In this document: piece after piece, positions 1 to 6,588 of the stretch
Layout: the number at the start of each line of letters is the position of its first letter
Numbering within the stretch: the stretch's first letter is position 1
Source: Deltaproteobacteria bacterium
GTDB lineage: Bacteria; Desulfobacterota; Syntrophia; Syntrophales; UBA5619
Length of the DNA: 16,165 nucleotides
Assembly: GCA_026388345.1 (NCBI GenBank)
Contig: JAPLJY010000259.1
Location: 1-16,165, forward strand
Reading direction: 5' to 3'
Position numbers and translations under genes: made by a program
The notes under the pieces: model-generated
What the model saw: only the letters and a program-made list of their open reading frames with translations
Databases searched by the model: none
What the model was told of the DNA's origin: nothing

Positions 1-245
1 ATGAACGGCTGGACGGATCGGGATATCCCCTGGGTTTGAAGGGGGAGGAGATTCTGCCGGAGGCGCGGGTGCTGGCGGTGGCGGACGTGGTGGAGGCGAT
101 GTGCTCGCACCGCTCCTACCGGCCGATGCCGGGGCTGGACAAGGCGCTCGAAGAAATCGGGGCGCAGCGGGGGATTCTTTACGACCCCGCCGTGGTCGAC
201 GCCTGCCTGCGCATCTTCCGGGAGAAGGATTTCCGTCTGTTATAG
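1..245 (+). CDS. HD-GYP domain protein, C-terminal fragment (5' end outside window)
   Basis: Reading from base 3 gives ERLDGSGYPLGLKGEEI, then RVLAVADVVEAMCSHRSYRP. This is the typical second half of an HD-GYP domain: the GYP motif, then the metal-site region and the conserved S-x-R-x-Y-R-P ending. The family hydrolyses cyclic di-GMP, or acts as a response-regulator output or sensor domain. The first two bases (AT) would complete a His codon, fitting the usual HHERLDGSGYP. The stop is TAG at 243-245. A TTG-initiated 69-codon ORF beginning at base 36 is only the tail of this gene. About 80 residues are visible, so any sensor or receiver domain lies upstream and specificity cannot be judged. 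Confidence 0.9.
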   Translation, partial: ERLDGSGYPLGLKGEEILPEARVLAVADVVEAMCSHRSYRPMPGLDKALEEIGAQRGILYDPAVVDACLRIFREKDFRLL

Positions 246-249
246 ATAA

Positions 250-279
250 AAATTCCTCGCACCAAGGTGCAAGGAATTT
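250..279. terminator. Hairpin just downstream of the HD-GYP gene
   Basis: An 8-bp outer stem (250-257 with 272-279) and a 5-bp inner stem (259-263 with 266-270) are separated by one C/A mismatch; the apex is CAAG. It starts four bases after the stop codon, a typical terminator position, but no T-run follows on the + strand. It could be a terminator, an RNA-stabilising hairpin or a REP-like repeat. The structure is seen; the function is inferred. Confidence 0.45.
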
Positions 280-315
280 AGAAACTTAAGGAAGTGGGTT
301 ATCCGTTATTATGCT

Positions 316-347
316 CGCTTACCCTGCAGCAAGCTGCAGGGTAAGTG
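316..347 (+). terminator. Long hairpin, probable terminator between the HD-GYP and MBL genes
   Basis: A near-perfect palindrome: CTTACCCTGCAG (318-329) pairs with CTGCAGGGTAAG (334-345), with CAAG as apex and two more pairs (one G.U) at the base. A loosely T-rich stretch follows (346-360). It sits 46 bases before the MBL-fold gene start, so it may end HD-GYP transcription or lie in the leader of the next operon. Its near-perfect symmetry would also fit a dispersed REP-type repeat. Confidence 0.55.
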
Positions 348-393
348 TTTGCAATTGTTTTCAAAAATCTGATCCGCAAGAGGAATAAAGGAT

Positions 394-1227
394 ATGCTGG
401 TCCGCTGCTGGGGGGCGAGGGGATCCATTCCGGTCTCGGGCAGGGAGTATCTGCGCTACGGTGGAGACACGCCCTGCATCGAGATCCGCACCGGGGATGA
501 CCGCATCGTCATCATCGACGCCGGTTCGGGCATCCGGAGGCTGGGAAACCGCCTCATCGCCGAGAAACGTCACGACTTTGCGCTGATCTTCACCCATGCC
601 CACTGGGATCACATCATGGGGTTTCCCTTCTTCAGGCCCATCTACCTGTCCGGCACGCGGATCTCGCTTTTCGGCTGCCCTTTCGCCCAGGACTCCGTCC
701 GGGAGATGATCTCCCGCATCATGGCCCCTCCCAATTTCCCCGTGAATTTCGACGACATCACGGCGGATATCCGCTATCAGGATGCCTGTCAGGAAACCTT
801 TCAACTCGGCAGTCTGACCATCACCCCCATCCCGATCAGCCACCCCAACCAGGGGATGGGATACCGTTTCGAAGAGGACGGGAAATCCTTCGTCTTTCTG
901 ACCGACAACGAACTCACCTACCGGCATCCGGGCGGCCTGGCATACGAGGATTACGCAGCCTTCGCAAAGGGGGCGGACCTCCTCGTCCACGACGCCGAAT
1001 ACCGTCCCCCGGAGTACCGCATGACCAGGACCTGGGGCCATTCCGTCTACACGGACGCGCTGCGTCTCGCCCTCGACGCCGGCGTCGGTCGTCTCGGCCT
1101 CTTTCACCACAACCAGGAGCGGACGGACGATGCGGTGGACGAGATGGTTGCGGACTGCCGGCGGATCGCCGGCGAGAGCCCGCTGGAGTGCTTCGCGCTG
1201 CATCAGGACATGGAGATCGTCATTTGA
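394..1227 (+). CDS. MBL-fold metallo-hydrolase (lactamase_B_2 type)
   Basis: A 277-residue cytoplasmic protein of the metallo-beta-lactamase fold. The metal-binding signature HAHWDH lies at residues 68-73. Further likely ligands are H150 (PISHPN), D171 (LTDNE), D200 (VHDAEY) and H226 or H238/H239 (WGHS, FHHN). The N-terminus (CWGARGSIPVSG, then YGGDTPC) is typical of the group that includes cyclic-nucleotide phosphodiesterase-like and RNase Z-like hydrolases. The substrate cannot be told from sequence. The ATG at 394 has an AAGAGG ribosome site about nine bases upstream. It begins a closely spaced rightward cluster, with the next start 20 bases after its stop. In some relatives this domain is fused to regulatory modules; here it stands alone. 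Confidence 0.9.
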   Translation: MLVRCWGARGSIPVSGREYLRYGGDTPCIEIRTGDDRIVIIDAGSGIRRLGNRLIAEKRHDFALIFTHAHWDHIMGFPFFRPIYLSGTRISLFGCPFAQDSVREMISRIMAPPNFPVNFDDITADIRYQDACQETFQLGSLTITPIPISHPNQGMGYRFEEDGKSFVFLTDNELTYRHPGGLAYEDYAAFAKGADLLVHDAEYRPPEYRMTRTWGHSVYTDALRLALDAGVGRLGLFHHNQERTDDAVDEMVADCRRIAGESPLECFALHQDMEIVI

Positions 1228-1247
1228 AACCACAAGGAGATACGGAC

Positions 1248-1658
1248 ATGATCATCCCGGAAGAAAGACTTCAGAAAAACCCGAGCGGCAGAGGCCGTCT
1301 GCACGGGGGCGCGGTCACGGCCTGCATCCTGATGACCGCCCTTCTGCTGGCCTTGCTCCCCGCACCCGGCGCGGCGCATCCCCCCAAGGATGTCGTCCTT
1401 TCCTACGACCAGGCCAAACAAACGCTGGAGGTCCGGATCACGCACGGCGTCTCCGATCCAGCCAAACACTTTATCGAGAAGGTCGAGATCAGAAAGGCCG
1501 GCAAAACGATCTCTCAGACCGAATACCGCAGCCAGCCGGAACAGACGACCTTTGTCTATTCCTACCCGCTGGATGCCGCTCCCGGCGACGTGATCGAGGT
1601 CAAGGCGGCGTGCAGCGTCTTCGGTTCCAAAACCGAGAAGCTGACCGTGGGGAAATAG
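1248..1658 (+). CDS. Small exported protein with degenerate superoxide reductase/desulfoferrodoxin-like domain
   Basis: The start is ATG 1248, preceded by AAGGAG at 1234-1239; an in-frame upstream start at 1188 would overlap the MBL gene and is unlikely. The 136-residue product has a hydrophobic segment (about 23-43) ending APGAAH, consistent with a Sec signal or anchor, so it should act in the periplasm. The mature part resembles the SOR iron domain: a His (H66, ITHG), then KHFIEKVEI (H74) matching the family's HYIEWIEL region, and near the end ACSVFG (C122) where SOR has YCNLHGLW. Two His and the Cys are present, but the last His is Phe, so the usual four-His/one-Cys iron site looks incomplete. 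It could be a structural or metal-binding relative rather than an active reductase. It lies 28 bases before the ygiQ-type gene. Confidence 0.65.
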   Translation: MIIPEERLQKNPSGRGRLHGGAVTACILMTALLLALLPAPGAAHPPKDVVLSYDQAKQTLEVRITHGVSDPAKHFIEKVEIRKAGKTISQTEYRSQPEQTTFVYSYPLDAAPGDVIEVKAACSVFGSKTEKLTVGK

Positions 1659-1686
1659 GGCCGCGGCGACAAAAGCGGTAAGAACG

Positions 1687-3504
1687 ATGTTCATCCCCGC
1701 CACCCCTGAGGAAGTCCGGGATCTCGGCTGGACGCGGCTCGATGTGATCCTGATCACCGGGGACAGCTACCTCGACAGCCCCTTCGTCGGCGTCTCCGTC
1801 ATCGGACAGCGCCTGCTCGCCGCCGGATACCGCGTGGGGATCATCCCCCAGCCCGATACGGATTCCGAAAAGGATATCACCCGCCTCGGAGAACCGGGAC
1901 TCTTCTGGGGCGTCACCGGCGGCTGCATCGATTCCCTGGTCGCGAACCGCACCGCCTCCGGAAAGAGGCGCCGGGAGGACGACTTCACGGCCGGGGGGAT
2001 CAACAACCGCCGTCCCGACCGCGCGGCGATCGCATACGCCAACCTGATCCGCCGTTATTTCAAGGAGACGACGCCCATCGTGCTGGGCGGGATTGAGGCA
2101 AGTCTCCGGCGGATCGCCCATTACGACTTCTGGTCGAACCGGGTGCGCCGCTCCGTGCTGACCGACGCGAAGGCCGATTTTCTCCTCTATGGCATGGCGG
2201 AAAATACGGTCCTGAAACTCGCCGCGAGTCTCCGGGAAGGACGGGACGTCTCGGAACTGCGGGGCCTCTGCTACGCCGCAGCGAAACAAAAGCCTGGTTT
2301 TCTTGAGCTTCCCTCCTGGGAAGAGGCGGCGGCGGACCCGGAGTCCTTCGAGAGGATGTTCCTGACGTTCTGCCGGAACCAGGACCCCCGGACGGCGCAG
2401 GGGCTCTGCCAGCGGCAGGATACGCGCTGGCTCATCCACAACCCGCCGGCGCCGCCGCTCACGGAGGCGGAGCTGGACGAGGTCCACGGGATGAACTTCG
2501 CGCGGGCGGTCCATCCCTCACATCGAAGCTATGGCGAGGTCCGGGCGCTGGAGACGATCCGCTTTTCCATCGCTACGCACCGGGGGTGCTACGGGGGTTG
2601 TCATTTCTGCGCGATCGCCGTCCACGAGGGGCGTCAGGTCAGCTCCCGGAGCGAGGTCTCCATCCTCCGGGAGGCGGAATTGCTGACCTCCCTCCCCGGC
2701 TTCAAGGGGCGCATCCTCGACGTGGGCGGGCCGACGGCCAACATGTACGGGTTCGAATGTCAAAGGAAGCTCGCCCGCGGCGCCTGCCCCGACCGAAACT
2801 GCCTCTACCCCGAGGTGTGCGAAAACCTCTGTCCCGATCACGGCCGCCAGATCGCCCTCCTCCGGAAACTCCGTGATGTTCCCGGCGTCAAACAGGCGAT
2901 CGTCGCTTCCGGCATCCGGTACGATCTCCTGCTCGCCGACCGGAAACACGGCGTTTCTTACCTGCGCGAGGTCGTCCGCCGCCATATCTCCGGACAGATG
3001 AAGGTGGCCCCCGAACACTCGGAGGAAAAAGTCCTCCGGTGCATGGGAAAGCCGGGGACCGGGTCCCTGCTCGCCTTCCGCGATCTCTTCCGCAAGCTCA
3101 CAGCGGAGGCGGGAAAGGAGCAGTTCCTGACCTACTATCTGATCGCCGCCCATCCCGGCTGCACGCAGGCGGACATGGAGGCCCTCCGCGGCTTCGCCGG
3201 CCGGGAACTCGCCCTCCAACCCGAGCAGGTCCAGCTCTTCACCCGGGCGGGATCCCTGGAGCGGGAGAAGGATTTTCGTGGAAAAGACGGCCGCCGGCCG
3301 GGAGCTTCAGAAGAAGATTTTGGTTGCGAAAAACGACCGGTTCGGGTATGGAAACACCGCACAACAGCAAATCACACGGGAGGGAAACTCATGGGCAAAG
3401 ATAAGGACGTTAAAAAGGATACCAAGAAAAAGCCTTCCAAAACGTTGAAGGAAAAGAAGGATGCCAAACGGCTGAAGAAGACGGGGAAGGCCGGAGAGGC
3501 CTGA
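1687..3504 (+). CDS. YgiQ-type radical SAM protein, frameshifted near 3244
   Basis: Matches the YgiQ (UPF0313) radical SAM family along nearly its whole length: the N-terminal region (ITGDSYLDSPFVGVSVIG), LGGIEASLRR, the radical SAM cysteines C301-x3-C305-x2-C308, VGGPTANMYG, a Cys-rich patch, and APEHSEEKVL. The exact reaction of the family is not settled. The frame is broken: after EQVQLFT (to 3243) this frame turns to unrelated sequence, while the next frame from 3245 reads GRDPWSGRRIFVEK and TAAGRELQKKILVAKN, the normal family C-terminus, to a TGA at 3446-3448. The family has about 12 residues (TPSTWSTLMYHT-like) between FTP and TG, so about 38 bases are missing at ACCC|GGGC. The open frame therefore runs on into the lysine-rich ORF, giving a chimeric 605-residue product. 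The intact gene would end at 3448. This is either a real pseudogene or a sequencing/assembly error. Confidence 0.88.
   Translation: MFIPATPEEVRDLGWTRLDVILITGDSYLDSPFVGVSVIGQRLLAAGYRVGIIPQPDTDSEKDITRLGEPGLFWGVTGGCIDSLVANRTASGKRRREDDFTAGGINNRRPDRAAIAYANLIRRYFKETTPIVLGGIEASLRRIAHYDFWSNRVRRSVLTDAKADFLLYGMAENTVLKLAASLREGRDVSELRGLCYAAAKQKPGFLELPSWEEAAADPESFERMFLTFCRNQDPRTAQGLCQRQDTRWLIHNPPAPPLTEAELDEVHGMNFARAVHPSHRSYGEVRALETIRFSIATHRGCYGGCHFCAIAVHEGRQVSSRSEVSILREAELLTSLPGFKGRILDVGGPTANMYGFECQRKLARGACPDRNCLYPEVCENLCPDHGRQIALLRKLRDVPGVKQAIVASGIRYDLLLADRKHGVSYLREVVRRHISGQMKVAPEHSEEKVLRCMGKPGTGSLLAFRDLFRKLTAEAGKEQFLTYYLIAAHPGCTQADMEALRGFAGRELALQPEQVQLFTRAGSLEREKDFRGKDGRRPGASEEDFGCEKRPVRVWKHRTTANHTGGKLMGKDKDVKKDTKKKPSKTLKEKKDAKRLKKTGKAGEA
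3391..3504 (+). CDS. Small lysine-rich protein (37 aa)
   Basis: ATG 3391 is preceded by GGGAGGG (3378-3384) with a six-base spacer, a much better ribosome site than most genes nearby. This suggests an independent start, although the frame is open from the broken ygiQ gene. The product is extremely basic (MGKDKDVKKDTKKKPSK, then LKEKKDAKRLKKTGK), has no hydrophobic segment and is probably disordered or nucleic-acid/ribosome associated. The stop TGA (3502-3504) overlaps the ATG of the next gene (3504-3506), indicating translational coupling. With ygiQ intact, its 3' end (3448) would overlap this gene by about 58 bases in another frame. Function unknown. Confidence 0.55.
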   Translation: MGKDKDVKKDTKKKPSKTLKEKKDAKRLKKTGKAGEA

Positions 3505-4349
3505 TGCCGTCTGGGGCGAAGTGCCTGCCGCAGCCGCTCGTGGACTTCCACGTCCACCTCTTTCCGGATCGGATGTTCGACGCGATCCGGCGACAGTTCG
3601 TTACGGACTACGGGTGGAGCGTCCTCCATCCGCTCTACTGGCGCGAGAGCGTCGCCTACCTCCGCGAGCGGGGCGTCGGCCCCGTCGTTTACTCAAATTA
3701 TGCCCACCGGAAGGATATCGCGCGGGGTCTCAACGACTGGAATCTGAAAATTCTGGAGGAGCTGCCGGATCTTTACTGCTTCGCGGCCTTTCATCCCGAC
3801 GACGAAGACGGCCTCGCAATGGCCGCCGACCTTCTCGACCATCCCCGGGTCCTCGGGTTCAAGCTCCAGCTCCTCGTCCAGCGGTTCTCCCCCGACGACG
3901 AACGGCTCTTTCCCCTCTGCGAGCTGGTCGCGGCAAAGGGAAAGCGTCTCCTCCTCCACGTCGGAACGGGACCGGTGGGAAACGAGTTCGTGGGCGCAGC
4001 CCCCTTCCGGAGGCTCCTCGCCCGCCATCCCGATCTCCCCGCGATCGTCGCCCACATGGGGGCGCTCGAGTACGGTCCGTTCGGGGCTCTCCTCGCCGAC
4101 TATCCCCGGCTCTATCTGGACACGGCCTTTTCCTTCCTCCCCCGTCTCGGTTCCATGTTCGATCTCGGCAACGATTTTCTGGAGACGCACCGGGAGCGGA
4201 TCCTCTATGGTTCGGACTTCCCCAACATCCTCTTCCCCCGCGAGGATGAGATCGACACCCTCCTCGGGCTCGATCTATCCCAGGCCTTCTACGACGCGGT
4301 TTTCCGGGACAACGGCCTGCGCCTCATCCGGGAGGCCTCGGCAGTATGA
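3504..4349 (+). CDS. Amidohydrolase-family (amidohydrolase 2/TIM-barrel) metal-dependent hydrolase
   Basis: A 281-residue protein with the metal-site pattern of the amidohydrolase superfamily: VDFHVH (H16, H18) at the first strand, K120 (GFKLQ), H152 (LLLHVG), H184 (IVAHMGA) and D238 (LYGSDFP). It is closest in layout to the amidohydrolase_2 group of decarboxylases, lactonases and hydrolases; the substrate is unknown. The ATG overlaps the stop of the lysine-rich ORF (TGATG). No clear Shine-Dalgarno precedes it, so translation is probably coupled. It is the last gene of the 394-4349 cluster and is followed 13 bases later by a palindromic repeat. Confidence 0.85.
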   Translation: MPSGAKCLPQPLVDFHVHLFPDRMFDAIRRQFVTDYGWSVLHPLYWRESVAYLRERGVGPVVYSNYAHRKDIARGLNDWNLKILEELPDLYCFAAFHPDDEDGLAMAADLLDHPRVLGFKLQLLVQRFSPDDERLFPLCELVAAKGKRLLLHVGTGPVGNEFVGAAPFRRLLARHPDLPAIVAHMGALEYGPFGALLADYPRLYLDTAFSFLPRLGSMFDLGNDFLETHRERILYGSDFPNILFPREDEIDTLLGLDLSQAFYDAVFRDNGLRLIREASAV

Positions 4350-4361
4350 AATTTCCTTTAG

Positions 4362-4485
4362 CAGGCTGTTCAAAAATGCCCAGATGCAAGGCCCCCGAAA
4401 TCCTGAGCCGTGAGGCGTACTTTCTGGTACGTTGAACGGCGAAGGATGAGGGAAACACCGCAGATGGGCGTTTTTCAACAGCCTG
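4362..4485. repeat. Palindromic dispersed repeat, copy 1 (convergent gene junction)
   Basis: A 124-bp imperfect palindrome. The left arm 4362-4382 (CAGGCTGTTCAAAAATGCCCA) pairs with the right arm 4465-4485, with a single C/C mismatch and one G.U. Inside, GCCGT and ACGGC (the latter at 4436-4440) and short TAC/GTA arms can extend the fold. A second copy lies at 15089-15214, alike through most of its length. It fills the space between the amidohydrolase stop and the stop codon (4486-4488) of the opposing cupin gene, so it may end transcription from both sides. It carries no ORF, so any movement would need an enzyme supplied elsewhere. Confidence 0.8.
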
Positions 4486-4827
4486 TCAGACGCGGCCGTA
4501 GTCGTCCGCAATCCGTTCGATATCGTCCTCTCCGAAATACTCCCCCGTCTGGACCTCGATGAAGGCCGTTTCCTCCTCCCCCGTGTTCCTTAGGCGATGC
4601 GCCACCCCACAGGGGATGTCGACGGCCTCCCCCGGCCGGAGGGCAAGCTCACGGTCTCCGATCGTCACGATCGCCTCCCCGCGGACGAGGTACCAGTGCT
4701 CCGCCCGACGGCGGTGGCGCTGAAGACTCAGGCGCTTCCCCGGAAAAACGCAGATCCGTTTGACCTTGTGATCCGGCTCGTCGGCCAGAACCGTGTAGTA
4801 CCCCCACGGACGGTGATCGGTTTCCAT
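4486..4827 (-). CDS. Cupin protein, mannose-6-phosphate isomerase type II C-terminal-like
   Basis: A 113-residue single-cupin protein matching the C-terminal isomerase domain of bifunctional mannose-1-phosphate guanylyltransferase/mannose-6-phosphate isomerases: RPWGYYTVL, then PGKRLSLQRHRRRAEHWYLV (H38, E43, H44 as probable metal ligands), RPGEAVDIPCGVAHRLRN (H77) and EVQTGEYFGEDDIERIADDY. The family interconverts fructose-6-phosphate and mannose-6-phosphate for GDP-mannose supply. The guanylyltransferase domain is absent; stand-alone versions are common and their activity is often unproven. A GGGAGGGG site lies a few bases upstream of the ATG. It lies 58 bases downstream of the malic enzyme gene on the same strand and may be co-transcribed. 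Its stop abuts the palindromic repeat. Confidence 0.88.
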   Translation of the reverse strand: METDHRPWGYYTVLADEPDHKVKRICVFPGKRLSLQRHRRRAEHWYLVRGEAIVTIGDRELALRPGEAVDIPCGVAHRLRNTGEEETAFIEVQTGEYFGEDDIERIADDYGRV

Positions 4828-4885
4828 GAAACGCCCCTCCCAAAATACCGCGTAAGGAATCGCAACCTTGCTGAAACCGCCGGTC

Positions 4886-6313
4886 TCACGAGAACATCGA
4901 GTATTTGTGCGCCGTCGTTCCGACGCCCGTCCGGAGCGCCGCCTCCGTCACCGCCCGGGCGACACTTTCCGGCACCTTCCGGTTGAAGACGCTGGGGACG
5001 ATGTGTTGCTCCATCAGCTCTTCGGGGGCGACGCAGGAGGCGATCGCATCGGCCGCCGCGATGAGCATCTCCTGGTTGATCTCGCGGGCCCGGCAGTCGA
5101 AAACCCCCCGGAACAGACCGGGGAAGCAGAGGATGTCGCTCATCTGATTGTCATAATCCGGCCGGCCGGTCGCGATAATCCGGGCATAGGGTTCGGCCTC
5201 CGCAGGCATGATTTCCGGGACGGGGTTGGCCATCGTGAAGATGATGGCGTCTTTGGACATCCCCCGGATGTCCTCGACGGAAACCGCCCTGAATTCGGAG
5301 ACGCCGATCAGGACGTCGGCGCCCCTAAGGGCCCTGCCCACCGTACCCTTGACCCGTTCCGGGTTGGTGAGGCCGGCGATCTCCTTCTTGACGGGATTCA
5401 TATTCTCGCGGCGCCCCCGGTAGAGGATGCCGGCCCGGTCGCAACCGATGATCTGACCGGCGCCCGACGCCAGAAGCAGACGGATCGTGGCGATGCCGGC
5501 GGCGCCCAGGCCGCAGACGACGATCCGGACATCCGCCAGCCTTTTTCCCACCACCTTTAAGGCGTTGATCAGGCCCGCCAGGACCACCACGGCCGTGCCG
5601 TGCTGATCATCGTGAAAAACGGGAATGTCCAGCTCCTTCTTCAGACGGCTCTCGATCTCGAAACAGCGGGGGCCGGAGATGTCCTCCAGGCTGATGGCGC
5701 CGAAGCCGGGAGAGATCCACTTCACCGCCTGGATGATCTCCTCGGGGTTCCGGGTATCGAGACAGATGGGAAAGGCGTCAATTCCGGCGAAGTTCTTGAA
5801 GAGAAGCGCCTTTCCTTCCATGACCGGCAGCGCCGCCGCCGGACCGATATCGCCGAGGCCCAGAACGGCGGTGCCGTCCGTGACGATCGCGACACTGTTC
5901 TTTTTCATGGTCAGTTCATAGACGCGTTCCGGCTCGTCGTAAATGGCCATCGCCACCCGGGCCACGCCCGGCGTGTAGGCGATCGCGAGATCATCGCGGG
6001 TCTTCAGCGGAACCTTGCTCCCCATCTCAATCTTCCCCCCCTGATGGATGAGGAGGGTCCGATCCGCCACGTTGAGGACCCTGATCTCCTTGATCCGCCG
6101 GACCGCGGCGGTGATCAGCTTCGCCATGTCGAGATCCGCTGCGTTCGCGACGATATCACGGATGATACAGCCGTTGTTGAATCCGACGATGTCGATCGCG
6201 CCCACATTGCCTCCGGCCCTGCCGATGACGGACATCACCTTTCCGAGCATCCCCGGCCGGTTGGGAATCTCGACCCGCAGCACCACACTGTAACCTGAAC
6301 CCTCCTCGATCAT
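4886..6313 (-). CDS. NAD-dependent malic enzyme with N-terminal ACT domain
   Basis: Oxidatively decarboxylates malate to pyruvate. The start is ATG at 6313, behind AAGGAGG with a seven-base spacer, rather than the upstream in-frame ATG at 6346; this gives 475 residues. Residues 7-80 form an ACT regulatory domain (VVLRVEIPNRPGMLGKVMSV), so amino-acid or other small-ligand control is plausible. The catalytic part has AYTPGV (Y113), TDGTAVLGLGDIGP, MEGKALLFK (K168), SLEDI (E210, D211), HDDQHGT (D235, D236) and the nucleotide fold GLGAAG (268-273). There is no C-terminal phosphotransacetylase domain, unlike MaeB. Where many family members have NQVNN near the substrate site, this one has NQMSD (389-393), a possible specificity change. 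The product ends at TGA 4886-4888. Confidence 0.92.
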   Translation of the reverse strand: MIEEGSGYSVVLRVEIPNRPGMLGKVMSVIGRAGGNVGAIDIVGFNNGCIIRDIVANAADLDMAKLITAAVRRIKEIRVLNVADRTLLIHQGGKIEMGSKVPLKTRDDLAIAYTPGVARVAMAIYDEPERVYELTMKKNSVAIVTDGTAVLGLGDIGPAAALPVMEGKALLFKNFAGIDAFPICLDTRNPEEIIQAVKWISPGFGAISLEDISGPRCFEIESRLKKELDIPVFHDDQHGTAVVVLAGLINALKVVGKRLADVRIVVCGLGAAGIATIRLLLASGAGQIIGCDRAGILYRGRRENMNPVKKEIAGLTNPERVKGTVGRALRGADVLIGVSEFRAVSVEDIRGMSKDAIIFTMANPVPEIMPAEAEPYARIIATGRPDYDNQMSDILCFPGLFRGVFDCRAREINQEMLIAAADAIASCVAPEELMEQHIVPSVFNRKVPESVARAVTEAALRTGVGTTAHKYSMFS

Positions 6314-6389
6314 AAACTCGCCTCCTTGCGTGCCGATACGATGCAACCCGCGCCGATCCTCAAAATGGTCTGAAAAACCCGGCGATCAC

Positions 6390-6417
6390 TTTATACGCCG
6401 CATTGCAGCAAAGTCAA
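6390..6417 (-). promoter_or_regulatory. Sigma-70-type promoter for the malic enzyme gene
   Basis: On the minus strand, TTGACT (6417-6412) and TATAAA (6395-6390) are separated by 16 bases. Each differs from consensus at one position. Transcription would begin near 6383, about 70 bases before the chosen ATG. Prediction by eye. Confidence 0.6.
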
Positions 6418-6440
6418 CGGGTATGAAACGGCCCGAAACG

Positions 6441-6471
6441 GATAAATATTGTCATGGATTTCATGATATTT
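6441..6471. promoter_or_regulatory. AT-rich dyad upstream of feoAB, possible operator
   Basis: TCATG (6452-6456) and CATGA (6462-6466) form a dyad around a five-base centre. It is flanked by AAATAT and TATTT, making an AT-rich island in GC-rich DNA between the malic enzyme promoter and feoAB. The overlapping stretch 6441-6459 matches about 11 of 19 positions of the E. coli Fur-box consensus by eye, which is weak. Fur control of feoAB would be expected from family knowledge, but this site is only a candidate. Confidence 0.35.
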
Positions 6472-6588
6472 CCGCAGCACTTTTCCCTCTTTCCGGAAAG
6501 TTGCCCGTCAATCCCTTTTCCGATGACATTCGGGGCGATTTCATGCTAAGAAGGAACGGACTCGAACCGATTTTCTTTCACGGAACGA

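Noticed and set aside
361..1233. 290-codon minus-strand frame over the MBL-fold gene
   Set aside because: The plus-strand frame carries HAHWDH and the other metal ligands; the minus frame shows no domain.
5600..6298. 232-codon plus-strand frame inside the malic enzyme gene
   Set aside because: Antisense shadow of a well-supported gene; its composition is Asp/Arg/His-rich with no motif.
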